64,000 bases of DNA from an uncultured Lachnospiraceae bacterium (GCA_910580005.1 CAJTXH010000002.1:24189-88188), one strand, 5' to 3'; positions 37,870 through 47,198 are shown, counted from the first letter of the stretch. The notes: generated by a model from the sequence alone, not told the origin. Made by a program: numbers and translations.

Positions 37870-38610
37870 TTGGGAAAACAACAAAGCAAAGTTATAATAA
37901 ATAAAGAATTGTTAAAAGCATTTGCTATGGGGTTTATTAAAGCATTTATACTTTTATTCCTATTTTACAAATCACTCGCACTTTCATCTGTTTTAGCTGT
38001 AGTTTATGGAATTGTTAATATTAAATTTTATAAAAAGAAGTATCTGGAGGAATGGCGCTGGCAGATGAATTTAGAATTCAGGGAAGTTATGGTTGCTGTT
38101 TCATCAGCATTAAATGCAGGTTATTCAGTTGAAAATTCGTTTAAAGAAGCCGAAGAAGATTTAGTGCTTCTATATGGAAGTAATTCTGTAATGGTTAAAG
38201 AGCTTGACAAAATTAATTCCCAGATTATGCTTAACAGACCGCTTGAAACTGTACTTACGGAATTTGCACAATATTGTAAAGTTGAGGATATTAGTAATTT
38301 TGCAGAAGTATTCCATACAGCAAAGCGTACAGGTGGAAATCTTATTGAAACAGCAAGGTCAACTGCTGATAAGATTAGCAGCAAAATAGAAACCAGCCGT
38401 GAAATAAGGACAATGGTAGCAGGCAAAAAGATGGAAGGAAGGATTATGGCTTATATACCATTGGGAATAATAGTTTATTTCTGGATAAGCTCACCAGGAT
38501 TTCTTGATTGTCTTTATGCTTTAAGCGGAAGGCTTTTTATGACTGTATTGTTAGTAATTTATTTAGCAGCATTTAAGTGGAGTGAAAGGATAGGTGGCAT
38601 ATCTGTTTAA
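37870..38610 (+). CDS. tadB: Tad inner-membrane platform protein TadB (T2SSF)
   Basis: A 246-residue membrane protein of the type II secretion F family. Two N-terminal helices (about 10-50), a cytoplasmic helical domain with FREVMVAVSSALNAGYSVENSF and FAEVFHTAKRTGGNLIE, and two C-terminal helices are seen. It forms the platform on which TadA works. TTG 37870 lies 5 bases after AGGAG; upstream in-frame ATGs fall inside tadA and have no site. It overlaps tadC by 17 bases. Confidence 0.9.
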   Translation: MGKQQSKVIINKELLKAFAMGFIKAFILLFLFYKSLALSSVLAVVYGIVNIKFYKKKYLEEWRWQMNLEFREVMVAVSSALNAGYSVENSFKEAEEDLVLLYGSNSVMVKELDKINSQIMLNRPLETVLTEFAQYCKVEDISNFAEVFHTAKRTGGNLIETARSTADKISSKIETSREIRTMVAGKKMEGRIMAYIPLGIIVYFWISSPGFLDCLYALSGRLFMTVLLVIYLAAFKWSERIGGISV

Positions 38611-40078
38611 AATAATTACATTATCCTGTTGTAGTATCTTTCTTATATTGATTGTTGCTTTTATCCAGGTTAATTTTAAAAAAAGTAAAGCAAGTACAGG
38701 GAAACTGCCAGGTGTGGACAATATATTTATAAAAAGGGTTTACCCTGCGGCAGCAAGCATACATAGCTTTTTAAAAAACAAACTGCACTTATCCTTGAAT
38801 AGCAATAAGGTTGAAGATATTAAAAAAATTTATACAGGACTTGATAGCAACAGTGCAGAAAAGCTATATTCCTGCAATCTGTTTTCAATAATTATTGTTA
38901 TAGTTATTTGCACAATTTTGCTAGTAATGGTTATTATTGTAGCACCTGTTAAAGAAAGTATCCTTGAAAGCGGGTATTTTATAGAAAGAGACATACCAGA
39001 AGGAAACAACAAAGAAACAAAACTTGGTGTTTCAATTGATGGGGAAGAACGGGAAGTAACAGTTGGCATACCAGCAAGAAAATATAATGATAATGAACTG
39101 GAAATTAAATTTAAAGAGGCCATGGAGTATACCAGAAAAAATTATCTTGGAGAAAACAAGTCATCAGAAAAAGTAAGCAAAAGTTTAAATCTTGTTTCTT
39201 ATATACCAGATAATGCGGTAAATATATCATGGGAATATGATACAGGTAATATAGTAAACACAGATGGTACGCTTGAACGTTCACAAGTTACAGAGCCAGT
39301 AGTTGTACAGATAACAGCCATATTTTCATATTATGATACAGAAAGAACAATGCCACTAGAATTTACAGTCCTGCCTGTAAAGAAAAGTAACAAGGAAATA
39401 ATATGGAATAAGTGGAATGAAATGTTTTCAAAGTTATCGGATTTATCAGATAGTAAGAAATTTTTACAATTACCAGCAGAAGCTGATGGAAAGAAAGTTT
39501 CATATAAAGTTCCAGAAAAAAATTATATTCTGCCAGTTATTTTGTCAGGGACGATAATTATTGCACTTATACCAGTAATTACTGGCGGCAGGTTAAATGA
39601 AAATATAAAGCAGAGAGAGCAGGAGCTTCGTATTGATTATCCTGGGTTTGTAGAAAAATTTGTGCTTTTAATTAGTGCAGGGCTTAACTGTAAAGGTGCA
39701 TGGTACAGAATGGCAGAAGAATATAAAAGAAAACTACAGGATGGAGGGAAAAAACGCTATCTTTATGAGGAAATGCTACTAACGGAAAGACAGATGGAAA
39801 ATGGCATGAATGAAGCAAAAGCTTATGAGCTTTTTGGAAGGAGGACTGGGCTTTTAAAATATATGAAGTTTAGCACGCTGCTTGTCCAAAACTTAAAAAA
39901 AGGTCCAGCAGACCTTTTAAGAATACTTGAATATGAAGCGGATGATGTATTAAAGGAGAGGCGTGAAAATGCCAAGATACTTGGAGAGCAGGCAGGAACA
40001 AAACTTTTAATGCCAATGGTTATTATGATGGCAGAAGTGTTTGCAATAATAATATATGCTGCTTTCCAGAATATGTAG
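38594..40078 (+). CDS. tadC: TadC-like platform protein with an external Ig-like insertion
   Basis: A 494-residue protein whose C-terminal 170 residues are a T2SSF domain (VEKFVLLISAGLNCKGAW, EYEADDVLKERRENAKILGEQAG, final helix). Ordinary TadC is near 300 residues. Here about 190 extra residues lie between two membrane helices (about 95-117 and 312-332). Their core, VNISWEYDTGNIVNTDGTL...VVVQITAIFSYYDTE, resembles an atrophied bacterial Ig domain. GTG 38594 follows AAAGGA closely and overlaps tadB. The insertion would face outside the membrane and could contact the pilus or wall. Confidence 0.85.
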   Translation: MAYLFKIITLSCCSIFLILIVAFIQVNFKKSKASTGKLPGVDNIFIKRVYPAAASIHSFLKNKLHLSLNSNKVEDIKKIYTGLDSNSAEKLYSCNLFSIIIVIVICTILLVMVIIVAPVKESILESGYFIERDIPEGNNKETKLGVSIDGEEREVTVGIPARKYNDNELEIKFKEAMEYTRKNYLGENKSSEKVSKSLNLVSYIPDNAVNISWEYDTGNIVNTDGTLERSQVTEPVVVQITAIFSYYDTERTMPLEFTVLPVKKSNKEIIWNKWNEMFSKLSDLSDSKKFLQLPAEADGKKVSYKVPEKNYILPVILSGTIIIALIPVITGGRLNENIKQREQELRIDYPGFVEKFVLLISAGLNCKGAWYRMAEEYKRKLQDGGKKRYLYEEMLLTERQMENGMNEAKAYELFGRRTGLLKYMKFSTLLVQNLKKGPADLLRILEYEADDVLKERRENAKILGEQAGTKLLMPMVIMMAEVFAIIIYAAFQNM

Positions 40079-40093
40079 AAAGGAGATGGTATT

Positions 40094-40285
40094 TTGGTTA
40101 AATGGTTAAAGGCTTTCTGGTATGAGGAGAACGGGGTTGGAATTATTGAAATAATTCTTATATTAGTTATTCTTATTATGCTAATTGTTATCTTCAGGGA
40201 AAAAATCCAGGAAATAGCGAAAAAAGCATTTTCCAATATAAGCAGTGATGCTGATAAAGTGAACAAAAGCCTTAATATAAAATGA
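40094..40285 (+). CDS. flp: Flp1-type IVb pilin
   Basis: A 63-residue prepilin and the main pilus subunit. A short basic leader ends in YEENG; cleavage after Gly14 leaves VGIIE with the conserved Glu at position +5 and a hydrophobic helix of about 20 residues. The mature protein would be about 49 residues. The start is TTG 40094 behind AAAGGAG. It is the only pilin gene in the operon and sits between tadC and the DUF5702 gene. Confidence 0.9.
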   Translation: MVKWLKAFWYEENGVGIIEIILILVILIMLIVIFREKIQEIAKKAFSNISSDADKVNKSLNIK

Positions 40286-40336
40286 CAAGCCATGTATTAA
40301 TTGATTACTAATTTTACATAAGAAAGGGGCATATAT

Positions 40337-41959
40337 ATCAAAAAGGGAAGTATAACAGTATTTTTAACATTTATTTTTGTTATAATGCTTTCGCTTGTTA
40401 CTGCATTTATAGAGCATGTACGTGTTATTACATCTGAGGCTTATGTAACTGTAGCATCTGGCAATGCTGTTGAAATGATATTTGGCAATTATAATAAAGA
40501 ATTGTATGATGAATATGGTTTATTTGCATATGGTGGGTATAATGGTATAGGATTATCAGATTTTGAAGCGGATTTGGAAAAAATTGTCAATAAGAATCTG
40601 GAATATAAACCTGATGGAACTTTAAAAACATATTCTAATCTATACAGGTTAAAAGATATTTCATGTGAAACAGGTAATTATTATACGCTTGATGAAGATA
40701 AAGTATTTCTAGGACAGATATCAGACTATATTATTACATCTGCTGCAAGTAATATAAAAGGCTATTTCCAAGGAAAGGGAAGAAATGATAAAGGTATTTC
40801 ACTGGATGGTTTATTGGATGAAGCAGAAAAGTATGAAAGCGGGGCTTATGATACAGACAACAGAGTGGAAAGTGGAAGCGGCAGCAATAATGATGGTGGA
40901 AAAAAGAATCAAAAACCATCAGAAAAAGAACTTGATGGTCAGTTAAAAAATGATTCTGCTGGTGGTAATCCACTAAAAGCCTTAAAAAATCTTATTAATA
41001 ATGGTTTACTATCTCTTGTTTGTGATGTTTCTAAAGTTAGTGAGGCAAAAATCCAGGCATCAGACCAAAAAATTTATTCTAAAGAAAAAGAGGATGATAT
41101 TTCTTCTGTTGCCAGATTTTTTAAATCGCTTCTGGAAGAAGATGAAAGCCAGGAGTTAGACCAAGACAAGCTTTTAGAACAGGCAAAATCAGAAAGTAAT
41201 GCAGATAAGTTAAAATACATTTACTATGCTGAAGATGTTTTATCATCATATGTTGATAGTGAATTTAAGACCGTGCATTACGGACTGGAGTACCTTATTG
41301 CAGGCAGGCAAACAGAAAAAGAAAATCTTGCATATATTGCCAGAAGGCTGCTTATTATACGTACCCTTGCTAATATGCTTTATGTTAGTGCAAATGCATC
41401 GTTCCAGTCAAAAAGCCTTGCAACAGCAACAGCTATTGTTGGTTTTACAGGAGTTGTGCCATTAATTACCGGAATGCAGTGGTTAATTCTTACAATACTT
41501 GCATTTGAAGAGGCATGTATAGATGTAACTGCGCTTATGTCAGGCAAAAAAGTTCCGTTAATAAAAAGTCCAGCAAATTTTAAGATGAGGTATGAAGAAA
41601 TATGTTCTGTATCACATAGCTTTTTTAAGAAAAAGGGGAAGTCTTATCCAGAAGCTAGTGGAGGAGTAATTTCTGCTGATATTTCTTATAAGCAGTATTT
41701 ATTATTACTTGAACTACTGGTTTCAAAAGAGAAGTTAAAAAACAGGCTTATTGATATTATCCAGTTTGATTTAAGAGAGCGTTTTAACCAGACGTTTGAG
41801 TTTGGGGATTGTATCTGTGCAGCTGGATGTATTACAAATTATAATATACCTTATGCATTTTCTTATATTGGCAATAGTTTATTTAGCAAAATAAAAACAA
41901 AAGAAGCAAACAGAAGTGTAACAGTTAGTTACAGTTATATTGGTGATGTGTGTGAATAA
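40337..41959 (+). CDS. DUF5702 (TadG-like) pilus-locus protein, apparent ATC start
   Basis: A 540-residue protein if begun at ATC 40337. The N-terminus would read (M)KKGSITVFLTFIF..., the membrane segment expected for DUF5702/TadG-like proteins. The only ATG (40385) lies within this helix and has no ribosome site. AAAGGGG ends 7 bases before the ATC and a stop closes the frame just upstream. The rest is external: YDEYGLFAYGG near the start, a Gly/Ser/Asn-rich linker (about 155-185), then helical regions and a hydrophobic stretch around 355-385. TadG-like proteins anchor the pilus, but this is by context. Confidence 0.85.
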   Translation: MKKGSITVFLTFIFVIMLSLVTAFIEHVRVITSEAYVTVASGNAVEMIFGNYNKELYDEYGLFAYGGYNGIGLSDFEADLEKIVNKNLEYKPDGTLKTYSNLYRLKDISCETGNYYTLDEDKVFLGQISDYIITSAASNIKGYFQGKGRNDKGISLDGLLDEAEKYESGAYDTDNRVESGSGSNNDGGKKNQKPSEKELDGQLKNDSAGGNPLKALKNLINNGLLSLVCDVSKVSEAKIQASDQKIYSKEKEDDISSVARFFKSLLEEDESQELDQDKLLEQAKSESNADKLKYIYYAEDVLSSYVDSEFKTVHYGLEYLIAGRQTEKENLAYIARRLLIIRTLANMLYVSANASFQSKSLATATAIVGFTGVVPLITGMQWLILTILAFEEACIDVTALMSGKKVPLIKSPANFKMRYEEICSVSHSFFKKKGKSYPEASGGVISADISYKQYLLLLELLVSKEKLKNRLIDIIQFDLRERFNQTFEFGDCICAAGCITNYNIPYAFSYIGNSLFSKIKTKEANRSVTVSYSYIGDVCE

Positions 41960-41974
41960 AAACGGGAGGTGTAA

Positions 41975-42814
41975 ATGGATATAAAAACATACTGGGGTGT
42001 CTTTTATGCAGGAAACAGCAGAACAAAAAAATATAAAATCTTACAAAATATTAGGATTGCTCCCCGGCATAACTTGGAATATACAGGTAAAGACACAATG
42101 TGTAAATGGCATTCCTTTGTGTTTTTATATAAAAAAAGCGGTTCAATAACTGTTGAAGCATCTTTTTGCGTACCAATATTTTTTCTTGCACTGTTTTCAT
42201 TGTTTTATATTTTCCAATGCCTGTACAGAATAAATTGCATCCAGGATAACCTTGCTGACAGTGCAAGGGAATATGCTGCTTTTGGAACAAAAGCTGGGGC
42301 AGTAACAACGCTTGCGGATGAAAAGGTTTTTATAAAATATGATGAGGATGCAGATATACCAGTATGCCATGTTTCGTATAAAATGAAAATACCTTTTCTT
42401 GGTACAGAAATATTCCAATTAAATTTTTACCAGCAGATGGCTATAAATAGTTTTTCTGGAATTAGTATGGCAGATACCGGTGGAAGTGATGAAGATACAG
42501 ATTATGTTTATATTACAAAAAGTGGCAGGGTATACCATTGTGACAGGGAATGTACATATCTAAAGCCAAGTGTCAGAGAGATACAAGGTAAGAATGCATC
42601 ATCAAAACGCAATTCTTCAGGAGCTAAATATAAGCCATGTGAAAAATGCTGCCATGGTATTGAGGCGGGAAATTTAGCAAGGGTTTATATTACAACGTAT
42701 GGTGACAGGTATCATAAAATCCCAGTATGCCCTAAAATTAAAAGAGATATAAGAAGGGTTAAAAAATCAGAAATAAATAAACTGCCTGCATGTAGCAAAT
42801 GTGGAACAGGTTAA
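41975..42814 (+). CDS. tadE: TadE-like pseudopilin with tandem Cys-rich C-terminal repeats
   Basis: A 279-residue protein. A long basic leader ends at Gly56 and SITVEASFCVPIFF follows, a canonical prepilin site with Glu at +5 and a membrane helix. After the pseudopilin part come two related units (about 177-226 and 236-277). Each has the pattern VYIT..G..YH....C..[LI]K and ends in Cys-x2-Cys, so each could bind a metal. Ordinary TadE lacks this tail. GGGAGGTG precedes the ATG; the gene starts 15 bases after the DUF5702 stop. Confidence 0.85.
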   Translation: MDIKTYWGVFYAGNSRTKKYKILQNIRIAPRHNLEYTGKDTMCKWHSFVFLYKKSGSITVEASFCVPIFFLALFSLFYIFQCLYRINCIQDNLADSAREYAAFGTKAGAVTTLADEKVFIKYDEDADIPVCHVSYKMKIPFLGTEIFQLNFYQQMAINSFSGISMADTGGSDEDTDYVYITKSGRVYHCDRECTYLKPSVREIQGKNASSKRNSSGAKYKPCEKCCHGIEAGNLARVYITTYGDRYHKIPVCPKIKRDIRRVKKSEINKLPACSKCGTG

Positions 42815-42819
42815 ATTTA

Positions 42820-43278
42820 ATGGAGGAGAAAAATATAGATAACAATATTTTATTATATATTATATTAGGAACAGCTTTAATTATATGTACAGTTACAGAT
42901 TTAAAATATAAAGAAATATATATGCCAGTTGTTGCTGCTGGATTGCTGCTGGTTCTATGTTTTCATATATGGCGGCAGGATTTCCAGCTTAAAGATATAG
43001 CAGGTGCAGTTATTGTTTTTATGTTCTTTATGGCATCTTCGGCTGCCAGCAGGGGACAGCTTGGGACTGGGGATGCTTTTCTGTTTGCACTGACAGGTCT
43101 GGGATTAGGGGTTATGGTAAATATTTTTATAATTATGTTTAGTTTAATACTGGCATTTTTCGCAGCGGTATTTCTTGTTTTAGTGAAACACAAGCCAAAG
43201 AATTATGGGATACCACTTGCACCATTTGTATTAAGTTCATTTATTATTTATGTAGCAGGGTTGTATATTCCATTATAA
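42820..43278 (+). CDS. Second A24-type prepilin peptidase of the tad operon
   Basis: A membrane protein of about 152 residues. TDLKYKEIYMP supplies the first catalytic Asp and GQLGTGDAFLF the GxGD motif, so it should be an active prepilin peptidase; PLAPFVLSSFI is the usual C-terminal segment. Two starts are possible: ATG 42820, five bases after the tadE stop but with a weak site, or ATA 42835, six bases after a strong GGAGGAG. I list the ATG. It may share work with TadV or be specific for the pseudopilins that flank it. Confidence 0.82.
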   Translation: MEEKNIDNNILLYIILGTALIICTVTDLKYKEIYMPVVAAGLLLVLCFHIWRQDFQLKDIAGAVIVFMFFMASSAASRGQLGTGDAFLFALTGLGLGVMVNIFIIMFSLILAFFAAVFLVLVKHKPKNYGIPLAPFVLSSFIIYVAGLYIPL

Positions 43279-43306
43279 TTTAAAAAGGGAAAGAGGGCAG
43301 GAACAT

Positions 43307-43792
43307 ATGGAATTAAGAAAAAAGCTGTTGTCCGGGAATCTTATTAGAAAAAAATTTTTTAATAACAGATTGTGTTATAAAGCGTTTAGAATGAAAGGAA
43401 GTTATACTGTGGAAGCGGTATTTGTTGTACCTATAATATTAGGGCTTATATTTGCTATGATATATGTAATATTTTATTTACATGATAAGGTTGTTGTTTA
43501 TTGTAATATGCAACAGGCAGTTGTCCATGTAGCAGAAGGGAGAAAGGAATATAAAAACAATGAAGAGTGGCAACAGGATATGCAAGAGGGTTTATGGATA
43601 TTCCAGGTTGTATCAGGTGCGGTAAATAAGGACAAAATGTATATAAAGTCAGAAACAGCAGTGGAATGCAGCCTTAATATACCAGTAATTGGTTATTTTA
43701 TAGGCAGCAGACAAGAGATAAAAGCAGAAGATAAATATCTGGCAATACATCCAGAGTTTATTATAAGGGCAAAAGATATTATTAAAAGTTGA
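43307..43792 (+). CDS. TadE/TadF-like pseudopilin
   Basis: A 161-residue protein with a 30-residue leader. GSYTVEAVFVVPIILGLIFAM is a prepilin site (cleavage before SYTVE, Glu at +5) followed by a membrane helix; an external domain of about 100 residues follows. It is the second pseudopilin of the operon. A site with AGG and AGGA precedes the ATG. It lies 28 bases after the second peptidase gene. Confidence 0.85.
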   Translation: MELRKKLLSGNLIRKKFFNNRLCYKAFRMKGSYTVEAVFVVPIILGLIFAMIYVIFYLHDKVVVYCNMQQAVVHVAEGRKEYKNNEEWQQDMQEGLWIFQVVSGAVNKDKMYIKSETAVECSLNIPVIGYFIGSRQEIKAEDKYLAIHPEFIIRAKDIIKS

Positions 43793-43806
43793 TTGGGGTA
43801 AAAATA

Positions 43807-44850
43807 TTGGATAAACGTATATACCATGACAGCAGAGTGTCATACCTGGTAATTGACCCTGGAACAGATATTGCCACTTCACTTTCAATGAATATGATAA
43901 AAAATAATAAAATACAAGGGCTTTTAGATATGGAGTGCCGCAATACTGATAATAAAATGGAGCTGTATTATGGAATCCAGGGGATGCAGTGCCTGAAAGA
44001 ATATATTGGTGAATACAATATAAGTTATAATTTAGCCAGGCAGTTATATCTGGATATTGCGCATATGGTTTTAAATGGAGAGGAATTTTTATTAAGTGAA
44101 AATTCATATGTAATGGATTTAGAATATATATTCTGGGATAAGAAAAATAAGAGAATAAAATTTTGCTGTATACCCGAATGGCAAGGTGATTTCCAGGCAG
44201 ATATAAAAAAGCTTACAGAAGAACTTATTGAATGCATTTGCCATAATGATAAAAACGCAGTGGAATTTATTTATGGAATATATGGTTTAATAACAGATAA
44301 TGGGTTTATTATATCAGATATAAAGTCTTATATTAAAGAGTTTAAACCTGGTGCAGTAAATAGTGCAGGGTATTGTGATAAAAGGCAAAGGAATATACCT
44401 GTGGCAGATGACAGTGGAAAAATACAATGTACAAATGAAGAAAACATAGCAGATGGAAATATAATTATGACAGACAGAAAAAATACAAAAGAAATTATGC
44501 ATAAAAAATATATATTATGTGCTGATAAGGCTTCATTACCATTTAAAGTAAAGGAAAAGAGAGAGATAAATGTATATTTTGAGGATATATGTAAAAGAAT
44601 TGATGAAAGTCATTTAGAAACTAGTGTGGGAAGAAACAGTGATTGTAATTTAATATTGCCGGCTAGCTTTGTAAGCCGGCATCATGCCATATTTTATATA
44701 GAAGATGAAGATATTTATATAGAAGATTTAAGCTCTGCTAATGGTACTTTTATAAATGATGGAAAAATACCAGCAAATGTAAAAATATTGTGTAATGTTA
44801 ATGATGTTATTTCATTTGCTGGCATTAAATGGAGGTTGTCTTATAAATAA
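43807..44850 (+). CDS. FHA-domain protein with DUF6382-like N-terminus
   Basis: A 347-residue cytoplasmic protein. The N-terminal 190 residues (YHDSRVSYLVIDPG, FLLSENSYVMDLEYIFWD, CIPEW) resemble the DUF6382 region linked to Firmicutes pilus loci. A Lys/Asp-rich linker precedes a C-terminal FHA domain (about 265-347) with SVGRNSDCNLIL, SRHHAIF and SSANGTFIND. FHA domains bind phosphothreonine, so it may link pilus assembly to a Ser/Thr kinase, none of which is in the window. TTG 43807 is chosen, about 8 bases after GGGG. It is the last tad gene and almost touches the convergent GH31 gene. Confidence 0.85.
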   Translation: MDKRIYHDSRVSYLVIDPGTDIATSLSMNMIKNNKIQGLLDMECRNTDNKMELYYGIQGMQCLKEYIGEYNISYNLARQLYLDIAHMVLNGEEFLLSENSYVMDLEYIFWDKKNKRIKFCCIPEWQGDFQADIKKLTEELIECICHNDKNAVEFIYGIYGLITDNGFIISDIKSYIKEFKPGAVNSAGYCDKRQRNIPVADDSGKIQCTNEENIADGNIIMTDRKNTKEIMHKKYILCADKASLPFKVKEKREINVYFEDICKRIDESHLETSVGRNSDCNLILPASFVSRHHAIFYIEDEDIYIEDLSSANGTFINDGKIPANVKILCNVNDVISFAGIKWRLSYK

Positions 44851-44852
44851 AC

Positions 44853-47156
44853 TTACCTGATTACTGCGGAAATATTTTTGTACTTATCTTTATAGCCATT
44901 CTTGGTTAATTCAGTTTTTAAGCCGCCTGGGCGGTTTGGGGAAAAGCTGAATTTATATAAATTATATTCGCCTGCCTGGTATTTAAAATCTGTACCATTG
45001 TCCTGGTAATGCATGTAATAACAAGAATTGTTTGTGTACTGGGAAGGGTTTCCGTTGTATTCTGAAGGATAAAACTCTATAACCAGCCTGCGTGTATTTT
45101 CTATATCCAGGTTTGGAATATCAGGATATGTTGGCAGTATACTTCCGCCTTTTATAAATACTGGGCATATGTCAAGTGGTGCATGATATAAAATATAACG
45201 GCCGCCTTTAATGCGTTTGCCGCTTTTATAATCAACCCATATACCTTTTGGAAGGTAAACACTGCGTACTGAAACCCCTGGGCTGGTAACAGGTGCAACA
45301 AGTATGCTGTTCCCAACTAAATATTCATCATTGCATGTTTTAACATTTTGGTCATTTTCATATTCCATAACAAGCGGGCGCAGCATTGGGATACCTGTAA
45401 GGCTTTCTTCATAACATAAATCATACAGATATGGAATAAATTTATAGTGTAATTTAACATATTTGCGGTAGATATCCAGAGTGTTTTTATTAAATGCCCA
45501 AGGTTCCTGGCGGCGTGTCATTTTAGCACTATGGTTTCTGAATAAGGGTGAAAAACAACATGCTTCAATCCAGCGTGATAAAAGTTCAGGGGTAGTATTA
45601 GAGCCGAACCCGCCTATATCTACACCACAGAATGGCAGTCCTGACATACCAAGGTTAAGCATCTGTGGGATGGCAAGTTTAAGATGTGTCCATATGCTCT
45701 GGTTATCGCCTGTCCATACAGTAGTATATTTCTGTGAACCGCTGTAACAAGCACGTGTTATAACGAAAGGACGCTTATGGCTGTTTTCCTTTAAACCATT
45801 ATATGTTGCCTCTGCCATAAGGTGTCCATATACATTGTGTATTTCTTTATGTGTGTAGTTTTTATTATCACCTGGAAATATTATACTGTCTGGAAGAGGT
45901 CCATTAAAACTTGCTGGTTCATTCATATCATTCCATATGCCGGATATGCCATTGTCAATCAGGAATTTTGTTTTTTCCCCCCACCATTGGCGTACTTGTG
46001 AAGAAGTGAATGCAGGGAAAACAGAATCACCTGGCCATACGGCATTGTGGTATGTTTCACCGTTTTCTGTTGTAGCAAAGTATTTGTTATTAATTCCTTC
46101 ATCATACATATAATAACCTTCTTCTGCTTTTACACCAGGGTCAATTATTGAAACAAGTTTTATACCATCTTGTGAAAGCTTATTGCTTAAATTGCCAAGG
46201 GACGGAAAACGTTCATTGCTGCTGGTAAAAACTTTGTACTTGTCCATATAGTCAATATCAAGGTGTATTGCATCACAAGGAATATTATATTTTTTAAAGC
46301 TGTCTGCCATCTCCAGGACTTCATTTTCAGATGAATAACTCCAGCGTGACTGGTGGTAACCTAAAGTCCATAATTGTGGGAGAGGGCTGCGGCCTGTAAG
46401 GGAAGTATAATTCCTTATAATTTCCTTTATGCTTTGTCCATATATAAAGTAATAGTCAAGTTCACCATCAGTAACAGCAAATGAATAACTGCCTGCATCT
46501 GAGCAGCCGAAGTCAAAATATGATTTATACGTATTATCAAGAAATATGCCATAAGTACAGTTTGGGCGGTGTACTATAAAAAATGGAACTGATTTATAAA
46601 GTGCACGGAAGACCGGGTTTTCTACATGTGGGTCAGGGTTATCAGAATTCCACATAATATAGTTATAGCCCTTTTTGTCCAGGAAGCCGGTTTTATCACC
46701 AAGACCATAGAATACTTCATTGCCTGTAAGTTTTTTAGTAATTTTATATTTAAATTGCATATTAGAAGTATCTGATATATGGCCTTCCTGCATAAGTTGT
46801 GCGGTTTCTTCTTCAGACAGGCTGTCTGCTATATTATTAGTATCTTCAATATCAGAGCATATAAGGCGGCCGTTTTTATTATAAATGTCAATATGGAGTG
46901 ATTTTTTGATTTTCAATGTGACGCAGTTAGTAGCCGCAGTTATAGAATGTTTGTTGCTGGATATATCAAAACTGCCAGGTGTTTCAGGCATGTTCTCTAT
47001 TGCAAAAGAATGGCTTTTATAGTTTTCTATGCCAGGTACAGTATGGATTCTTATTATATTATCTGTAATAGCATCAATATGCAAAGAGGAATTACCAGGC
47101 AGTTTATCATTTTTTATTGTAACTGATGAATTTTTGTGTTTGACATTGAATTTCAT
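44853..47156 (-). CDS. Glycoside hydrolase family 31, alpha-glucosidase-type
   Basis: A 767-residue cytoplasmic GH31 enzyme acting on alpha-glucosides (or alpha-xylosides). The nucleophile is Asp410 in GIWNDMNEPASF, and VWTGDNQSIW carries the acid/base Asp. HLDIDYMDKY, GVDIGGFGSN and SPLFRNHSA form the sugar-binding pocket. An N-terminal beta domain and C-terminal beta domains complete the usual architecture. AAAGGAG precedes ATG 47156, and a promoter lies at 47199-47227. No signal peptide is seen. Together with glycogen phosphorylase nearby it points to intracellular alpha-glucan use. Confidence 0.93.
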   Translation of the reverse strand: MKFNVKHKNSSVTIKNDKLPGNSSLHIDAITDNIIRIHTVPGIENYKSHSFAIENMPETPGSFDISSNKHSITAATNCVTLKIKKSLHIDIYNKNGRLICSDIEDTNNIADSLSEEETAQLMQEGHISDTSNMQFKYKITKKLTGNEVFYGLGDKTGFLDKKGYNYIMWNSDNPDPHVENPVFRALYKSVPFFIVHRPNCTYGIFLDNTYKSYFDFGCSDAGSYSFAVTDGELDYYFIYGQSIKEIIRNYTSLTGRSPLPQLWTLGYHQSRWSYSSENEVLEMADSFKKYNIPCDAIHLDIDYMDKYKVFTSSNERFPSLGNLSNKLSQDGIKLVSIIDPGVKAEEGYYMYDEGINNKYFATTENGETYHNAVWPGDSVFPAFTSSQVRQWWGEKTKFLIDNGISGIWNDMNEPASFNGPLPDSIIFPGDNKNYTHKEIHNVYGHLMAEATYNGLKENSHKRPFVITRACYSGSQKYTTVWTGDNQSIWTHLKLAIPQMLNLGMSGLPFCGVDIGGFGSNTTPELLSRWIEACCFSPLFRNHSAKMTRRQEPWAFNKNTLDIYRKYVKLHYKFIPYLYDLCYEESLTGIPMLRPLVMEYENDQNVKTCNDEYLVGNSILVAPVTSPGVSVRSVYLPKGIWVDYKSGKRIKGGRYILYHAPLDICPVFIKGGSILPTYPDIPNLDIENTRRLVIEFYPSEYNGNPSQYTNNSCYYMHYQDNGTDFKYQAGEYNLYKFSFSPNRPGGLKTELTKNGYKDKYKNISAVIR

Positions 47157-47198
47157 ATTATAGCTCCTTTCAATAATACGTTTTATATGTTTATTGAA

